Positions 21,173 through 32,731 of a stretch of DNA of 64,000 bases are shown piece by piece. The DNA lies in the NCBI RefSeq assembly GCF_045679555.1, contig NC_092100.1:34163106-34227105 (forward strand). The letters run 5' to 3'. Numbering within the stretch: position 1 is the stretch's first letter; every line of letters starts with the position of its first letter. This DNA comes from Salvelinus alpinus. Lineage: Eukaryota > Chordata > Actinopteri > Salmoniformes > Salmonidae. The position numbers were made by a program, and so were the translations under genes. The notes under the pieces are model-generated. The model was not told the DNA's origin. It made no database searches and was given only the letters and a program-made list of their open reading frames with translations.

Positions 21173-21944
21173 TGGCCATAATGACCATTGTTATGTTTGG
21201 AGGAAAAAGGGGGAGCCTTGCAAGCCGAAGAACACCATCCCAACCATGAAGCACAGGGGTGGCAGCATCATGTTGTGGGGGTGCTTTGCTGTAGGAGGGA
21301 CTGGTGCACTTCACAAAATAGATTGAATCATGAGGCAGGAAAATTATGTGGATATATTGAAGCAAGATCTCAAGACAGCAGTCAGGAAGTTAAAGCTTGG
21401 TCGCAAATGGGTCTTCCAAATGGACAATAACCCCAAGCATACTTCCAAAGTTGTGGCAAAATGGCTTAAGGACAACAAAGTCAAGGTATTGGAGTGGCCA
21501 TCAAAAAGCCCTGACCTAAATCCCATATAAAATTTGTGGGCAGAACTGAAAAAGCGTGTGCGAGCAAGGAGGCCTGTAAACCTGACCCAGTTGCACCAGC
21601 TCTGTCAGAAGGAATGGGCCAAAATTCACCCAACTTATTGTGGGAAGCTTGTGGAAGGCTACCCGAAAGGTTTAACCCAAGTTAAACAATTTAAAGGCAA
21701 TGCTACCAAATACTAATTGAGTGTATGTAAACTTCTGACCCACTTGGAATGTGATGAAAGAAATAAAAGCTGAAATAAATCATTCTCTCTACAATTATTC
21801 TGACATTTCACATTCTTAAAATAAAGTGGTGATCCTAACTGACCTAAGACAGGGAATTTTTACTGGAATTAAATGTCAGGAATTGTGAAAAACTGAGTTT
21901 AAATGTATTTGGCTAAGGTGTATGTAAACTTACGACTTCAAATG
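21173..21944 (+). mobile_element. Partial SB-type Tc1 (copy B, 3' half)
   Basis: It begins inside the transposase gene at the point equivalent to GGCCATAATGACCAT in copy A, and ends with the right inverted end and TA at 21945-21946. The transposase C-terminal half is readable in pieces ([20 protein letters not shown], then SPDLNPI followed by a stop, then the last ~60 residues). The junction with the TRIM exon segment shares TGGC with both sides. It is in the same orientation as copy A. Confidence 0.9.
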
Positions 21945-22640
21945 TATGTCTGTCAGAGCTGTATGTTAGCTGAATGAATAGACCGTTTGGAACTTTTAAC
22001 ACATTAATATTTAAAAAAAAATGAGAAGTGTTTTAATTTAGTCAATCTCTTCTTTACTTCGAGCCAAGAGAGTTTGAAAGTCATATTGTTGACATTAGCC
22101 CTCTGATTACAGTGAAGGGCAAGACACACAGCTCTGTTCTGGACCAGCTGCAGCTTTCCAAGGTTTTTCATTGCAAGACCTGACCATATATTCGGGGCAG
22201 AAGTAAAAAATAAAACGGGAGCCTACAGGACTTGTTTGGTCGAGTGTGGTGTTAAGAACGCTGAGCATCTCTTTATCACAGACAGACCTCTCACCATCTT
22301 TACAACAATTGAATCAATATGCCTTGACTATGACAATTTACAGTCCAACATGTTAAGTCTGCTCAACTTGCTCAACAGCCATCATTCATTACCAGATTCA
22401 GCTGAGGTTTAACATTTATGGAGTGATTTGTACCAAATACTATGCTCTTAGTCTTCAATATATTCTGGACAAGTTCATTACTAGCCACCCATTTTGAAAC
22501 TGACTGCAACTCTTTGTTTAGAGAGTTGCAGTGATTTCACTAGCTGTGGCCGCTGACGTGTATGAGGTTGAATCTTCAGCATACACAGGCCTGGTTTAAG
22601 GCTAGTGGTAGATCATTAGTAAAAATAGAAAACACTAATA

Positions 22641-23741
22641 GGGATAGTTCATTCAAAAAAGTTGTTCTGATGTCAAAAGTGGTGTAATGTTGAGATGAGT
22701 CTGCTGTGTTGCTCTCCTGCTCTCCTGGTGAAGAACTACAGCATCAGAACATTAAACTGAAAATCAGCAACGGTTTGGAACCAGAAGGAAAAACGTACAA
22801 GATTGAGGATTTTTTATTTGCTGTGCAGTTCAATCTCCTGGTGGAGATTGCTCAATGAGAGCTTTACACACACGCCATTCTGCGTGTTTCTACTTAAAAT
22901 ATATTCTTGCCTAGACAGTGTTTCCACCACTTTTTTTAATTTAGTCAAATATAAAGCTTTGCAATCAAAGCCTAAGCACTGGTGGGGGTTTAGTTAAAAT
23001 AATTAAAAAGCTGGAGAGCACTGAGCGAGAGACAGAAATAGGCAGCTTTCAGAAAGAGAGAGAGATCCAGCAAAACAAATCCAGCATGATTTGCCTCATA
23101 AAATCAAGTTTGTTTGCTGCTTGAAAAATAAAGAGATTAGACGCAATGGATGTGTCTGAAAATGTTACTAGCTGTCATACCCTTGCTTCCTCTATCCTGG
23201 TTTTCTAAATTCCTCTCAAAGCACATTGGAGGAAAGGATCAGCTTTCTGCCTCCCTGCTGTCCTCTCCTGGTTTGATAAAGCAATTTGTTCTTCTCTAAA
23301 GGTGACTACCCTTTCTGTCCACTAATCTTTCTGTCCACTAACCAGCCCTCAAAGGTTACAAGGGAGTATACCAAAAAGTCATAACATTTCAAACCGTTAA
23401 TAATCTACAAAATTCAACAACACAATACATAATTTAATTCCGTGCATTGTTGACTTTACTTTAGATCTGCATAAATGATCTCCACCATCTCATCTCAAGT
23501 GGAGATACATCATGCTGTTACTGTAAGTAACACCGTTGCTTTTTGCATTTCAGATCAGAAAATTTTACTCATTGTCATTTTCCTTTTAAAGTTTTACATT
23601 TACATAAAAATGAGTTATCAAATTTGATTCTTGATGACAACACTTATTTCTGTAATTTCTTTAGTGTCCTTTTTTAATGTATCAGATTTACAATAAATTA
23701 TGATGATTGTTTTGGTATGTGAAGATTGGACACATGTAGTG
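22641..23741. other. Probably 3' flank or UTR of the TRIM gene; nothing else seen
   Basis: AT-rich sequence downstream of the TRIM stop codon at 23742. A TTTATT (AATAAA on the minus strand) lies near 22811. No ORF or recognised repeat. Confidence 0.35.
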
Positions 23742-24383
23742 TTAAGGCAAAGGAATTATCTTCACAGATGAATCACAATTACAATAGAAACCAGGATAAA
23801 GGGGTTCAGTAAATGTGGTCTGGACTTTGTGGAGGAGGGTCATTGTGTCAGAGACGCTGTAGAAGGACAGAGTTCCTGCACTGTGGTCCAGGTACACTCC
23901 TACTCTAGAGGAGGGTGCGACAGGGATTTTAATCTCTTCTGTAAAGTCCTTATTAAATACCAAATGTGACTCAAATGGTGCCATATTGTGCCTGATAGAG
24001 CAGCTATCTGAATAACATACCAAACACCAGGACTTATCATTGTTCCCAAACCAACACTCTGTTCCACCGTGCCTCTTGATCCCTTTATATGAGACCGCTA
24101 TAGTAACCATGATCCCACTCCACTCTACCTCCCAGTAGCAGGCTCCAGACAGACCCTCTTTACACAGCACCTGGTGCCACATCTGAAATCTTTCTGGATT
24201 GTGAGGACGTATGATCTGGCGCTCACGACTGTATGCCACCTTTGTGTTCTCTTCAGACAGATACAAACGTTGAGTTGGTGTGTTGGGATCCAAAGTCAGC
24301 TGGCAATAATCTGTGAATATATGAGAGAAAAGCTGTGGTGAAGATGAACTCAAGATGTCAGTGGGTATTGTTGAATAAAAAAA

Positions 24384-24437
<54 letters not shown>

Positions 24438-27400
24438 AACTCACATTTCAAGAACTCTTCTCTGGTCCTGGGCCCAGGAGGTGGGACAATGTGAAGTCCT
24501 GACACTATGAAAACAGAGAGAATCAAACATGACTGGTCCATCCAGACTGATCACGCATAGGGTTGCACATTGAGGAATATTCAGAGGTGGAAACTTTCCG
24601 TGGGAATTAACGGGAATATATGGGAATTAACGGAATATAAGCAAATGAATATTAATACCATTTAAATGTAGATGTTTTATTTACTATATCATATGGAAAC
24701 AGAGACAGAAACATTTTACCTTATCATAAGTAGACATAATTGCAAATTATTAAATCCTTCCAATAGAAATTTTAAAAAGTATTTAGTTACGAATTGAACT
24801 TTAATTAAATGAGGTGACAACTTTAATTGAATGACTCTTCACATGGGATGTTTTCACTGAACAACAATAGAAAGGGAATTTTGAATGACCCCAATGATCC
24901 ATCGCATCTCCCAAAAACGTTTTCAACATATATCTGTAAAATGATAGTCTAGAAACTAAAGCTTTGGTTGTCTTCCTCTCAGGCTTCCATGTCTTCTCCC
25001 TGGACCTCCTCAATGTCCACCTCTTGAACATCAAACTCTGAGGCCTCATCTTCACTATCACTTTCCAACCTTGTTGAGGATGGCTCGTTGTCAGGCTCAA
25101 AAAGCCTCAAATCTGCCCGGATGGCCACCAATTTTCAACCCTTGTATTGGTCAGCCTGTTGCGTGCTTTGGTGTGTGTGTTCCCAAACAAGGACCAGTTG
25201 CACTCTGAGGTGGCTGATGTTGGTGGGATTTGGAGGATGATGGAGGCAACAGGGGGAAGAGCCTCAGATCCACAAAGTCCCTTCCATCAGGTGGCTGATG
25301 AGATATGTTGGCACGACTGTCATATTGCATCTCCATCCCAAAGCCCTTGCTTGGAAGTGTACTTCGCCAGACTGCCAAAAATCTTGCCCTCATCCAGGCC
25401 AAGGTGGCGAGACATGTTAGTGATGACACAATAAGCCTTGTTGATCTCTGCACCAGACAGGATGCTTTTGCCAGCATCCAAGATGTACGCTGTGGCGTGT
25501 ATGGGCTTCAGGCAGAAGTCTTCACGCTTTTTGATGCATTTCAGAACTGCAGTTTCCTCTGCTTGGAGCAACAGCGAAGTGGGCAGGGCAGTACGGATTT
25601 ATTCTCTTACATCTGCAAGCAGAGTCTGAACATCAGACAGGATGGCATTGTCTCCCTCAATCCGTGCAATGGCTACTGCTAAAAGTTTCAGGAGTTTCAG
25701 GCTGCTTACCACTCTCTCCCAAAATACATCATCCAGGAGGATCCTCTTGATGGGGCTGTCCATATCGGCAGACTGTGATATGGCCATTTCTTGGAGAGAC
25801 TCCTTCCCCTCCAGGAGACTGTCAAACATGATGACAACACCACCCCAACGGGTGTTGCTGGGCAGCTTCAATGTGGTGCTCTTATTCTTCTCACTTTGCT
25901 TGGTGAGGTAGATTGCTGCTATAACTTGTGAACCTTCACATACCTAACCATTTAATTGGCTCTCTTGTAGAGTGTATCCATTGTTTTCAGTGCCATGATG
26001 TCCTTGAGGAGCAGATTCAATGCATGAGCAGTAAAGCCAATGGGTGAGATGTGAGGGTAGGACTCCTCCACTTTAGACCAAGCAGCCTTCATGTTTGCAG
26101 CATTGTCTGTCACCAGTGCAAATACCTTCTGTGGTCCAAGGTCATTAATGACTCCCTTCAGCTCATCTGCAATGTAGAGACCGGTGTGTCTGTTGTCCCT
26201 TGTGTCTGTGCTATTGTAGAATACTGGTTGAGGGGTGGAGATGATGTAGTTAATTATTCCTTGCCCACGAACATTCGACCACCCATCAGAGATGATTGCA
26301 ATACAGTATGCTTTCTCTATGATTTGCTTGACCTTCACTTAAACTCTGCATCCAGCAAATGAGTAGATAGAGCATGTCTGGTTGGAGGGGTGTATGCTGG
26401 GCGAAGAACATTCAGAAATCTCTTCCAATACACATTGCCTGTGAGCATCAGAGGTGAATCAGTTGCATACACAGCTCGAGCAAGACATTCATCAGCATTT
26501 CTCTGACTACGTTCCTCCATTGAGTCAAAAAAAACTTCTGATTCCAGGAGGACCATGAGTTGTTGCTATTGATAAGGTTTCTGATTCATAATGTTCACCT
26601 CTACTTCTATTCGAGGGACTTTTGTCAGAGGTTGCTTGTTGTGAGCGCTGAGGGGACTTTATGCACTTGGCCAGATGATTCTGCATCTTTGTTGCATTCT
26701 TCACAAATGATTTGGCACAGTATCTGCAAATGTATACAGCTTTTCCTTCTACATTAGTTGCAGTGAAATGTCTCCACACCTCAGATAGTGCCCATGGCAT
26801 TTTCCTGGAAAGATTAGATTTTTTTGTTGTTAAAACAACAAAATACAATTCGATGTACAGATAAATAGTTAAGCAGTTAGATTAAACAACTCCTTTGTAA
26901 GATACATGTTTTAAAATGAAACATGTATGGAAACAGGTGAATTAACATTCCTCAGTTTAAAAGGCTCAAGCAAGCAAAAACCCACATGGTAGCAAAAACT
27001 AACTAGCAGAAATTGTTATCAAGTTAGAAATTATTTAAACCCACTTTGCTGTAGGCTACTATTTACTAGTTAACAAAAAATCATGTATGTCATATAAAAT
27101 ATATTCACCCCACCCAGTATTGTAATCAAAACGTAACTTAACAGCATCTCATTAGTGTGCAAGATCTTGAGAATCAGCTGTACATGTGATGGAAGAGTGC
27201 ACTGTGCATGCAGAGGGTTGCAATTCCGTTGAATTGGGGATAGTTTAACCAAAATATGCCACAAGACCTCACTGTTATAAGCTAACTTTTTTAAATGAAT
27301 TTAAGCAAAATTCCAGGGCTTAACTTCCCATGGCACTACCAGATTCTAAATTAAGAGTCAACTCCATCCATTTAGGACACACTGCAGTGCAAATCAAATG

Positions 27401-30400
27401 CCCTATCTGGAACGTAACCATCAGCAATTGATTGAGTCCCATATTTTAATGTGGTCTAAGAAGATGTGTCCTTACTTTGTACAGACATCTTAATTATCTC
27501 CCCAGCGCAGATATCTTCAAGTCGGTTTCTCAGCTCAGAGACAGATTTCATAACATCCTCAAAGGAGACGTGATGGTTGATAGTGATGCTGGGTAAGGCC
27601 TCAGATCCAGGAGGGACACAGAGAGACTGGAAACTCTAGATTCAAAGACCAGGAAAAAAGGAAAATATGATTATTGAGAAACACAAATTAGTTTAAAGCT
27701 GTATTTTATTTAGTCGTATGTATAGTATACACATGGTATACACCATCCAACAAAATGCTTACTTGCAGGCTTAGCGCCGTTTTCCCACCTCCAATAAACT
27801 GCTGTTTTAGAACTAATTTCCTGCTATTCAACACATTTTGCCATGAGGCTGAGAACTTTTTTTTTGCAGTTTTAAAGCCAATTTCCAGTCATAAAATAAA
27901 TAAATGCTTATGACATGTTCATATGCTATCTGGTGCTATGTTTTTCGTTGTGTATGCCCCCCGCCTTGTGGGGTCTGCGGGGGTGTTCTAAGAAATAAGA
28001 AAATATAAGAATACGAACATAAAGTTAATGGCTCAGTAGAACAGAATAAACATTTTAGCATAAGTATAATACAGGAAGGCACAATTTATAGATTCAAATA
28101 ATTTAATTAAAGATTTCCCTTTAGGAGCGACACCTGCTGCAATGGACAGAGTGGACAGTGATGTCACCTGGAGGAAATGGATGTGATCCTCTGTGTGTGA
28201 AAGCTGCTCCAGCTCAGCCTCTCTCCTCTTCAGCTCAGCCACCTCCTGCTCCAGCTGCTTCAGGAGTCCTTCAGCCCGACTCACATTAGCCTTCTCCTGG
28301 GCTCTGATAAGCTCCTTCACCTCAGTGCGCCTTCCCTCAATGATGCGGATCAGTTCAGTAAAGATCTTCTCACTACTCTGAACTGCTGCCTGTGTAGAGC
28401 GCTGTTAGGACACACAGAGAGAGGAGAGGTGGGGGGCATTTTAATCAGCCCATTCACTCAGCTCTCACCAGAACTCCAGACAGCCTGTTCCCCACAGTGA
28501 GGCTCAGTGGGATGGGAATGTGGCCCTCCATGGGTTCCTAATTGGCTCTAGTTTTGCTGGACTTTAGTTTAAGAATAGTAAGTCACTTAGTCCTTTCTAT
28601 CTGCTAAGTGAAAGCATGTAAATGTGACTTGTTTCAGGAAACTAGGAGCATGTCGCACATCACTACTTCACAGGAGCGGCATTCGAACGTAAACATTTAT
28701 TTTTTATCAAAATGCGTTTTTTGGAAGAAATGCCTACTGGAACATGTGAACTTTCATTTGCCTTAATAACAAACTTGTATTCCATCCAAAAATACGAATA
28801 CAATTGTTAAATTACAAGCCTAATTAGTTTTGCCACAGAAAAAGACAGGAACCTTCCCGCTAGCCATGATTGGCTGAGATAATGGATGGGCTGGAAATGC
28901 CGGGAGATGAGTTTGGATTGGTCTGCCATGTAGCACGCATCTGTTTATAACGTGAGCTGCTCAATATGTGTTGACAGTCCTTTCTACCGTGCTGTTTTTA
29001 AAACATATAACATTAGCCATCGAGAAGTACTTTTCTCAACAACATTGATGCCCTGAATTTAGCAGGCACTATCGACAGATCAGTTGGAAAAAGTGATGGG
29101 TTAATTTCTGCACAGGCCACGGTCAGTGTGAACCGGAGTGACTTGACACAACGCTGTCCAAACAAGATGTAACGCTAGGTACAAACAAAACGGAGTTAAA
29201 TGGTTCCAGACTGCCATGAAGCGATCATCCATGTATATGGGTAAGAGTCTTGCTACATTTTCAGATATGTTTCTAATTTGGTCAGAAAGCCATTTTTATT
29301 GCAAGTTAAAATGTACTGTTAGTTAGGTAGCAAACGTTGCTAACGTTACGTGTATGATCTGTGAGGTAATATTATTTGAATCAGAAAATCCATTTGCATT
29401 GCTAGTTATAGCCTAATGTTAGCTAGCTAACACTGAACCTAGTTTGTTAGCTTTAGCTACCTGCAGATTCATACTACATCTATGACAATGTTTGTATTGC
29501 TAGTAGTATAAATTGGGATTATTCTAGTTCATTGTTTAGGTAGCTAGCTAGCTACATGTCTAAACAAAAGACCCTGATTATTACATGACCCATCAAATTA
29601 GCCAGGTGTGTCTGGGGGTGAATACGGCCAACCACTATATTTCATGAATATGTGTACATTTCTAGACAATAGTGACCCATCCACTTAGTAGATGTGGCCG
29701 TGCGGGGGTTATAGCATTTCCTTCACATGACCAATAAATTTAGACAAGTGTGTCAGGTAAGCATCATGTACTAATGATAAAATATTTTATCTGGATACTT
29801 TATGTTTTTGATATTGCTACTATGCAACTAACCACTTCACTGTACTGTTTACACCTGTATCCTATGCATCCTATGTGACAAATAAACTTAGATTTTAGCG
29901 TGTGTTTACCACATGGATTCACATGTGAATCCTTAAAGAGATGGGTGGGGCTAATGCTTAAGAGGGTGTGAACGATGCTGAATGGGTGTAGACAAAGAAG
30001 AGCTCTCATGTAGGTGTACCAAAACATTCAAAGGACATTTTCTCAAAAGTGGGGTTACAAGTTAATCAACTTTCAAAGCAGAATTACTTTCCCATTGTTT
30101 GTTAACTGCAGGGTATGATATACCATTTTCTAGCTCTGTGTCTCTACTTTTATCCAATGTAAAGAACACAATTTCAAATGTTAGTACAAAAATGTTTTGC
30201 TACATAAGACCGAATCGAGGCGGTTGGTCACAAATGGTCAAAACTCACCTTGAATGACTTCACTGCCTGTCTCACCTCCAGCATCTCCTTCTCCCTCTCC
30301 TTGATTCTCTGCTTAGATTTCTCCCCCAACTGCCTCTGTAGAGAAACAAATGTAATTTTATTCATAATTTTTCTGTTCTAATGAATGATAGTCAGACTTT

Positions 30401-31173
30401 ATGGCATGTCCATGTCTTATGAAGGAAAAGGGTTATGTAGTGTTCTGTGTATGTTTTCCTGTTTTGCAAGTTCATACATGAAATTCGTCCTTGTTCAGAT
30501 GCAAATATGGTACATAGGGACCATTCGTTGTTTAATTTTGTAATTCTTAATATTTAAGCAAGCATATTAAGGTTCTTACTTGTTTTTCAGCTATTTCGGC
30601 TGCAGCAGAGACTGTATCATGGCCTTTATGTTTATCCAACATACACAGATAACAGATACATTGCTGATCTGTCCGGCAGTAAACCTCCAGTAGTTTGTCA
30701 TGATGAGAGCAGATCTTCTCCTGTAGTTGTGTGGAGGCTTTGACCAGTTTGTGCTTCTTAAAGGCAGGAGATTCATTGTGAGGCTGGAGGTGTGTCTCAC
30801 AGTAAGAGGCCAGACACACCAGACAGCTCTTGACAGCTTTTAATTTTCTCCCAGTGCAGACGTCACACTCAATATCTCCAGGTCCAGCATAACATTGAGC
30901 AGGAGGAGCAGCTTGGAGTTTTGTCTTCTTTTTCGTATTTTTTTCTGTCAGTGTTTTCACCATTTCAGCCATAACTGTGTTTCTGTTCAGAAAAGGCCTT
31001 GGGTTGAAGGTCTGTCTGCACTGAGGGCAGCTGCAGACAAGCTTCTGATCTTCCTGATCCCAGTAGCCTTTAATACAGCCAATACAGTAGCTGTGTCCAC
31101 AGGGAATAGTCACTGGATCTTTTAGTATCTCCAAACAGATCGAACAACTGATCAAGTCCATGGCTTCTGCCAT
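23742..31173 (-). CDS. finTRIM-type E3 ubiquitin ligase gene, six exons, 567 aa, intact
   Basis: Exons (minus strand): 31173-30580, 30335-30249, 28401-28168, 27635-27476, 24504-24445, 24310-23742. All junctions have GT/AG and the phases match (1704 nt including the stop). Residues 10-52 form a C3HC4 RING (CSIC...CGHSYC...CPQC), the E2-binding domain of TRIM E3 ligases. Two B-box-like zinc regions lie at ~103-132 and 155-188. Exons 2-3 encode a Glu/Lys-rich coiled coil to ~305 for dimerisation. The last exon is a PRY-SPRY domain (LDPNTPTQRLYLSEENTKV, YWEVEW, RVGVYLDHSAGTLSFYS) for target binding. This layout fits the fish-expanded finTRIM/TRIM25-like group, often linked to antiviral immunity. 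Met31173 has a better start context than the in-frame Met at 31185. Intron 4 holds a hAT relic and intron 2 dispersed repeats. Confidence 0.9.
24387..24435. repeat. (TG)n microsatellite in a short TRIM intron
   Basis: A run of about 24 TG units inside the 134-bp intron 5, ten bases from the splice donor of exon 5. On the transcribed strand it is (CA)n directly after GTGAGTTAAA, a position where CA-length can affect splicing. Confidence 0.95.
24557..27333 (-). mobile_element. hAT-type DNA transposon relic in TRIM intron 4
   Basis: Minus-strand pieces of one transposase read in order. First a BED zinc finger (26848-26525: WRHFTATNVEGKAVYICRYC then C...H), then 26556-26335, then 26338-25952 with ISDGWSNVRGQGIINY and LVTDNAANMKAAW, which is typical of hAT catalytic cores. 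Next come LPSNTRWGG (25871) and further C-terminal pieces to ~24800. Several frame changes show it is dead. The left end carries TAGGGTTGCA, a hAT-like terminal repeat. The right end stops at CTTAACTTCCCATGG, short of the terminal repeat seen in the second copy at 50819, so it is 5'-truncated. Confidence 0.85.
28860..29895 (+). repeat. Dispersed salmonid repeat with LINE-like tail
   Basis: The sequence matches a ~1 kb repeat I recall from many salmonid loci (around CTGTTTATAACGTGAGCTGC and GGTTCCAGACTGCCATGAAG). It ends in GTGACAAATAAACTTAGATT, a typical LINE-like tail. No ORF is preserved. It lies in TRIM intron 2. Confidence 0.45.
29896..30180 (+). repeat. Second dispersed repeat in TRIM intron 2
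   Basis: Matches a recalled salmonid repeat around GGTGGGGCTAATGCTTAAG and GACAAAGAAGAGCTCTCATG, ending near TTTTATCCAATGT. It may be part of the same larger unit as the preceding repeat. Non-coding. Confidence 0.4.
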
Positions 31174-31321
31174 TTTGAAACACATAAAAAGACTGAGCTT
31201 CAGAGATACGTTTTGTTTCTTGCTTGCGGAGTAGGAGTGGCTTTCACGGACCTATAACATTTCACTTCCTGGATCTGTGAACTCACATCTCAGATACCAG
31301 GTATGGCCAGCAGAGGACATA

Positions 31322-31673
31322 CAGTTGAAGTCTGAAGTTTACATACACCTTAGCCAAATACATTTAAATGCAGTGTTTCACAACTCCTGACATTTAATCC
31401 TAGTAAAATTTCCCTGTTTTAGGTCAGTTAGGATCACCACTTTATTTTAAGAATGTGAAATGTCAGAATAATAGTAGAGAGAATTATTTATTTCAGCTTT
31501 TATTTCTTTCATCACATTCCCAGTGGGTGAGAAGTTTACATACACTCAATTAGTATTTGGTAGCATTGCCTTTAAATTGCTTAACTTGGGTCAAATGTTT
31601 CGGGTAGCCTTCCACAAGCTTCCCACAATAAGTTGGGTGAATTTTGGCCCATTCCTCCTGACAGAGCTGGTGT
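31322..31673 (-). mobile_element. SB-type Tc1 terminal fragment (copy C)
   Basis: TA at 31320-31321, then CAGTTGAAGTCTGAAGTTTA and the 3' end of the transposase gene (codons for NWAKIHPTYCGKLVEGYP-like sequence in antisense), cut off at ~31673. It lies ~150 bases upstream of the TRIM start codon, in the promoter-proximal region. Confidence 0.85.
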
Positions 31674-31858
31674 GGCAATCTAATGTCAGTTTATGTAATG
31701 TCAGTTTAGTTGATGGCTGCTGGTCCAACTGTCCTGGAATGTTGACTTGAATGGGCATGGCTGTTCTTGTAAATGTAATTCTACAGTTGACAATCTCATT
31801 TACAATGCATCGAAGAAAGTTCTCTCTCTCTCTCTTTGGCTATGGCGCTCTACTTACA

Positions 31859-32731
31859 GTTTAAGTTTGAAGTTTACATACACTTAGGTTGAAGATTAAA
31901 ACTTGTTTTCAACCACTCCACAAATTTCTTGTTAACTATTTTATACTATTGGCAAGTCGGTTAGGACATCTACTTTGTGCATGACACAAGTAATTTTCCA
32001 ACAATTGTTTACAGATTATTTCACTTAATCACAATTCCAGTGGGTAAGAACTTTACATACACTAAGTTGACTGTGCCTTTAAACAGCATGGAAAATTTCA
32101 GAAAATGATGTCATGGCTTTAGAAGCTTCTGATAGGCTAATTGACATCATTTGAGTCAATTGGAGGTGTACCTGTGGATGTGTTTCAAGACCTACCTTCA
32201 AACTCAGTGCCTCTTTGCTTGACATCATGGGAAAATCAAAAGAAACCAGCCAAAAATGTAAACCAGCCAAGAATTGTAGACCTCAAGTCTGGTTCATCCT
32301 TGAAAGCAATTTCTAAACGCCTGAAGGTACCACGTTCATCTGTACAAACAATAGTACGCAAGTATAAATACCATGGGACCACGCAGCCGTCATACCTCTC
32401 AGGAAGGAGATGCGTTTTGTCTCGTAGAGATGAACGTACTTTGGTGCGAAAAGTGCAAATCAATCACAAAACAACAGCAAAGGACCTTGTGAAGATGATG
32501 GAGGAAACAGGTACAAAAGTATCTATATCCACAGTTAAACGAGTCCTATAGCGACATAACTTGAAAGGCCGCTCAGCAAGGAAGAAGCCACTACTCCAAA
32601 ACCGCCATAAAAAGCCAGACTACGGTTTACAACTGCACATGGGGACAAAGATCGTTCTTTTTGGAGAAATGTCCTCTGGTCTGATGAAACAAAAATAGAA
32701 CTGTTTGGCAATAATGACCATTGCTATGTTT
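31859..32731 (+). mobile_element. SB-type Tc1 5' half (copy D)
   Basis: TA at 31857-31858, left inverted end with both direct-repeat sites, then transposase N-terminal coding from 32228 ([11 protein letters not shown]-like) to the codon before TAG near 32550, with decayed frames after it. Homology stops inside the transposase at ~32731, where a different Tc1 family begins. Confidence 0.85.

Larger units (their letters stand above)
18480..22640 (-). mobile_element. Old LINE fragment interrupted by the composite Tc1 block
   Basis: Bases 18480-18743 and 21945-22640 are two halves of one LINE in antisense, matching the remembered salmonid consensus around GAGGCGTTGTGTTGTGAG at the left and CTGGACCAGCTGCAGC, CCAGATTCAGCTGAGGT at the right. 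The halves rejoin exactly at the TA used by the Tc1 block (GGATAAG/TA/TGTCTGTCAG). Frames are heavily broken. This sets the order of events: LINE first, Tc1 block later. Confidence 0.65.

Noticed and set aside
23742-31173. Treating the TRIM gene as broken because its exons are far apart and a hAT sits between them
   Set aside because: Splice sites and phases agree for all six exons, and the hAT lies fully within an intron.
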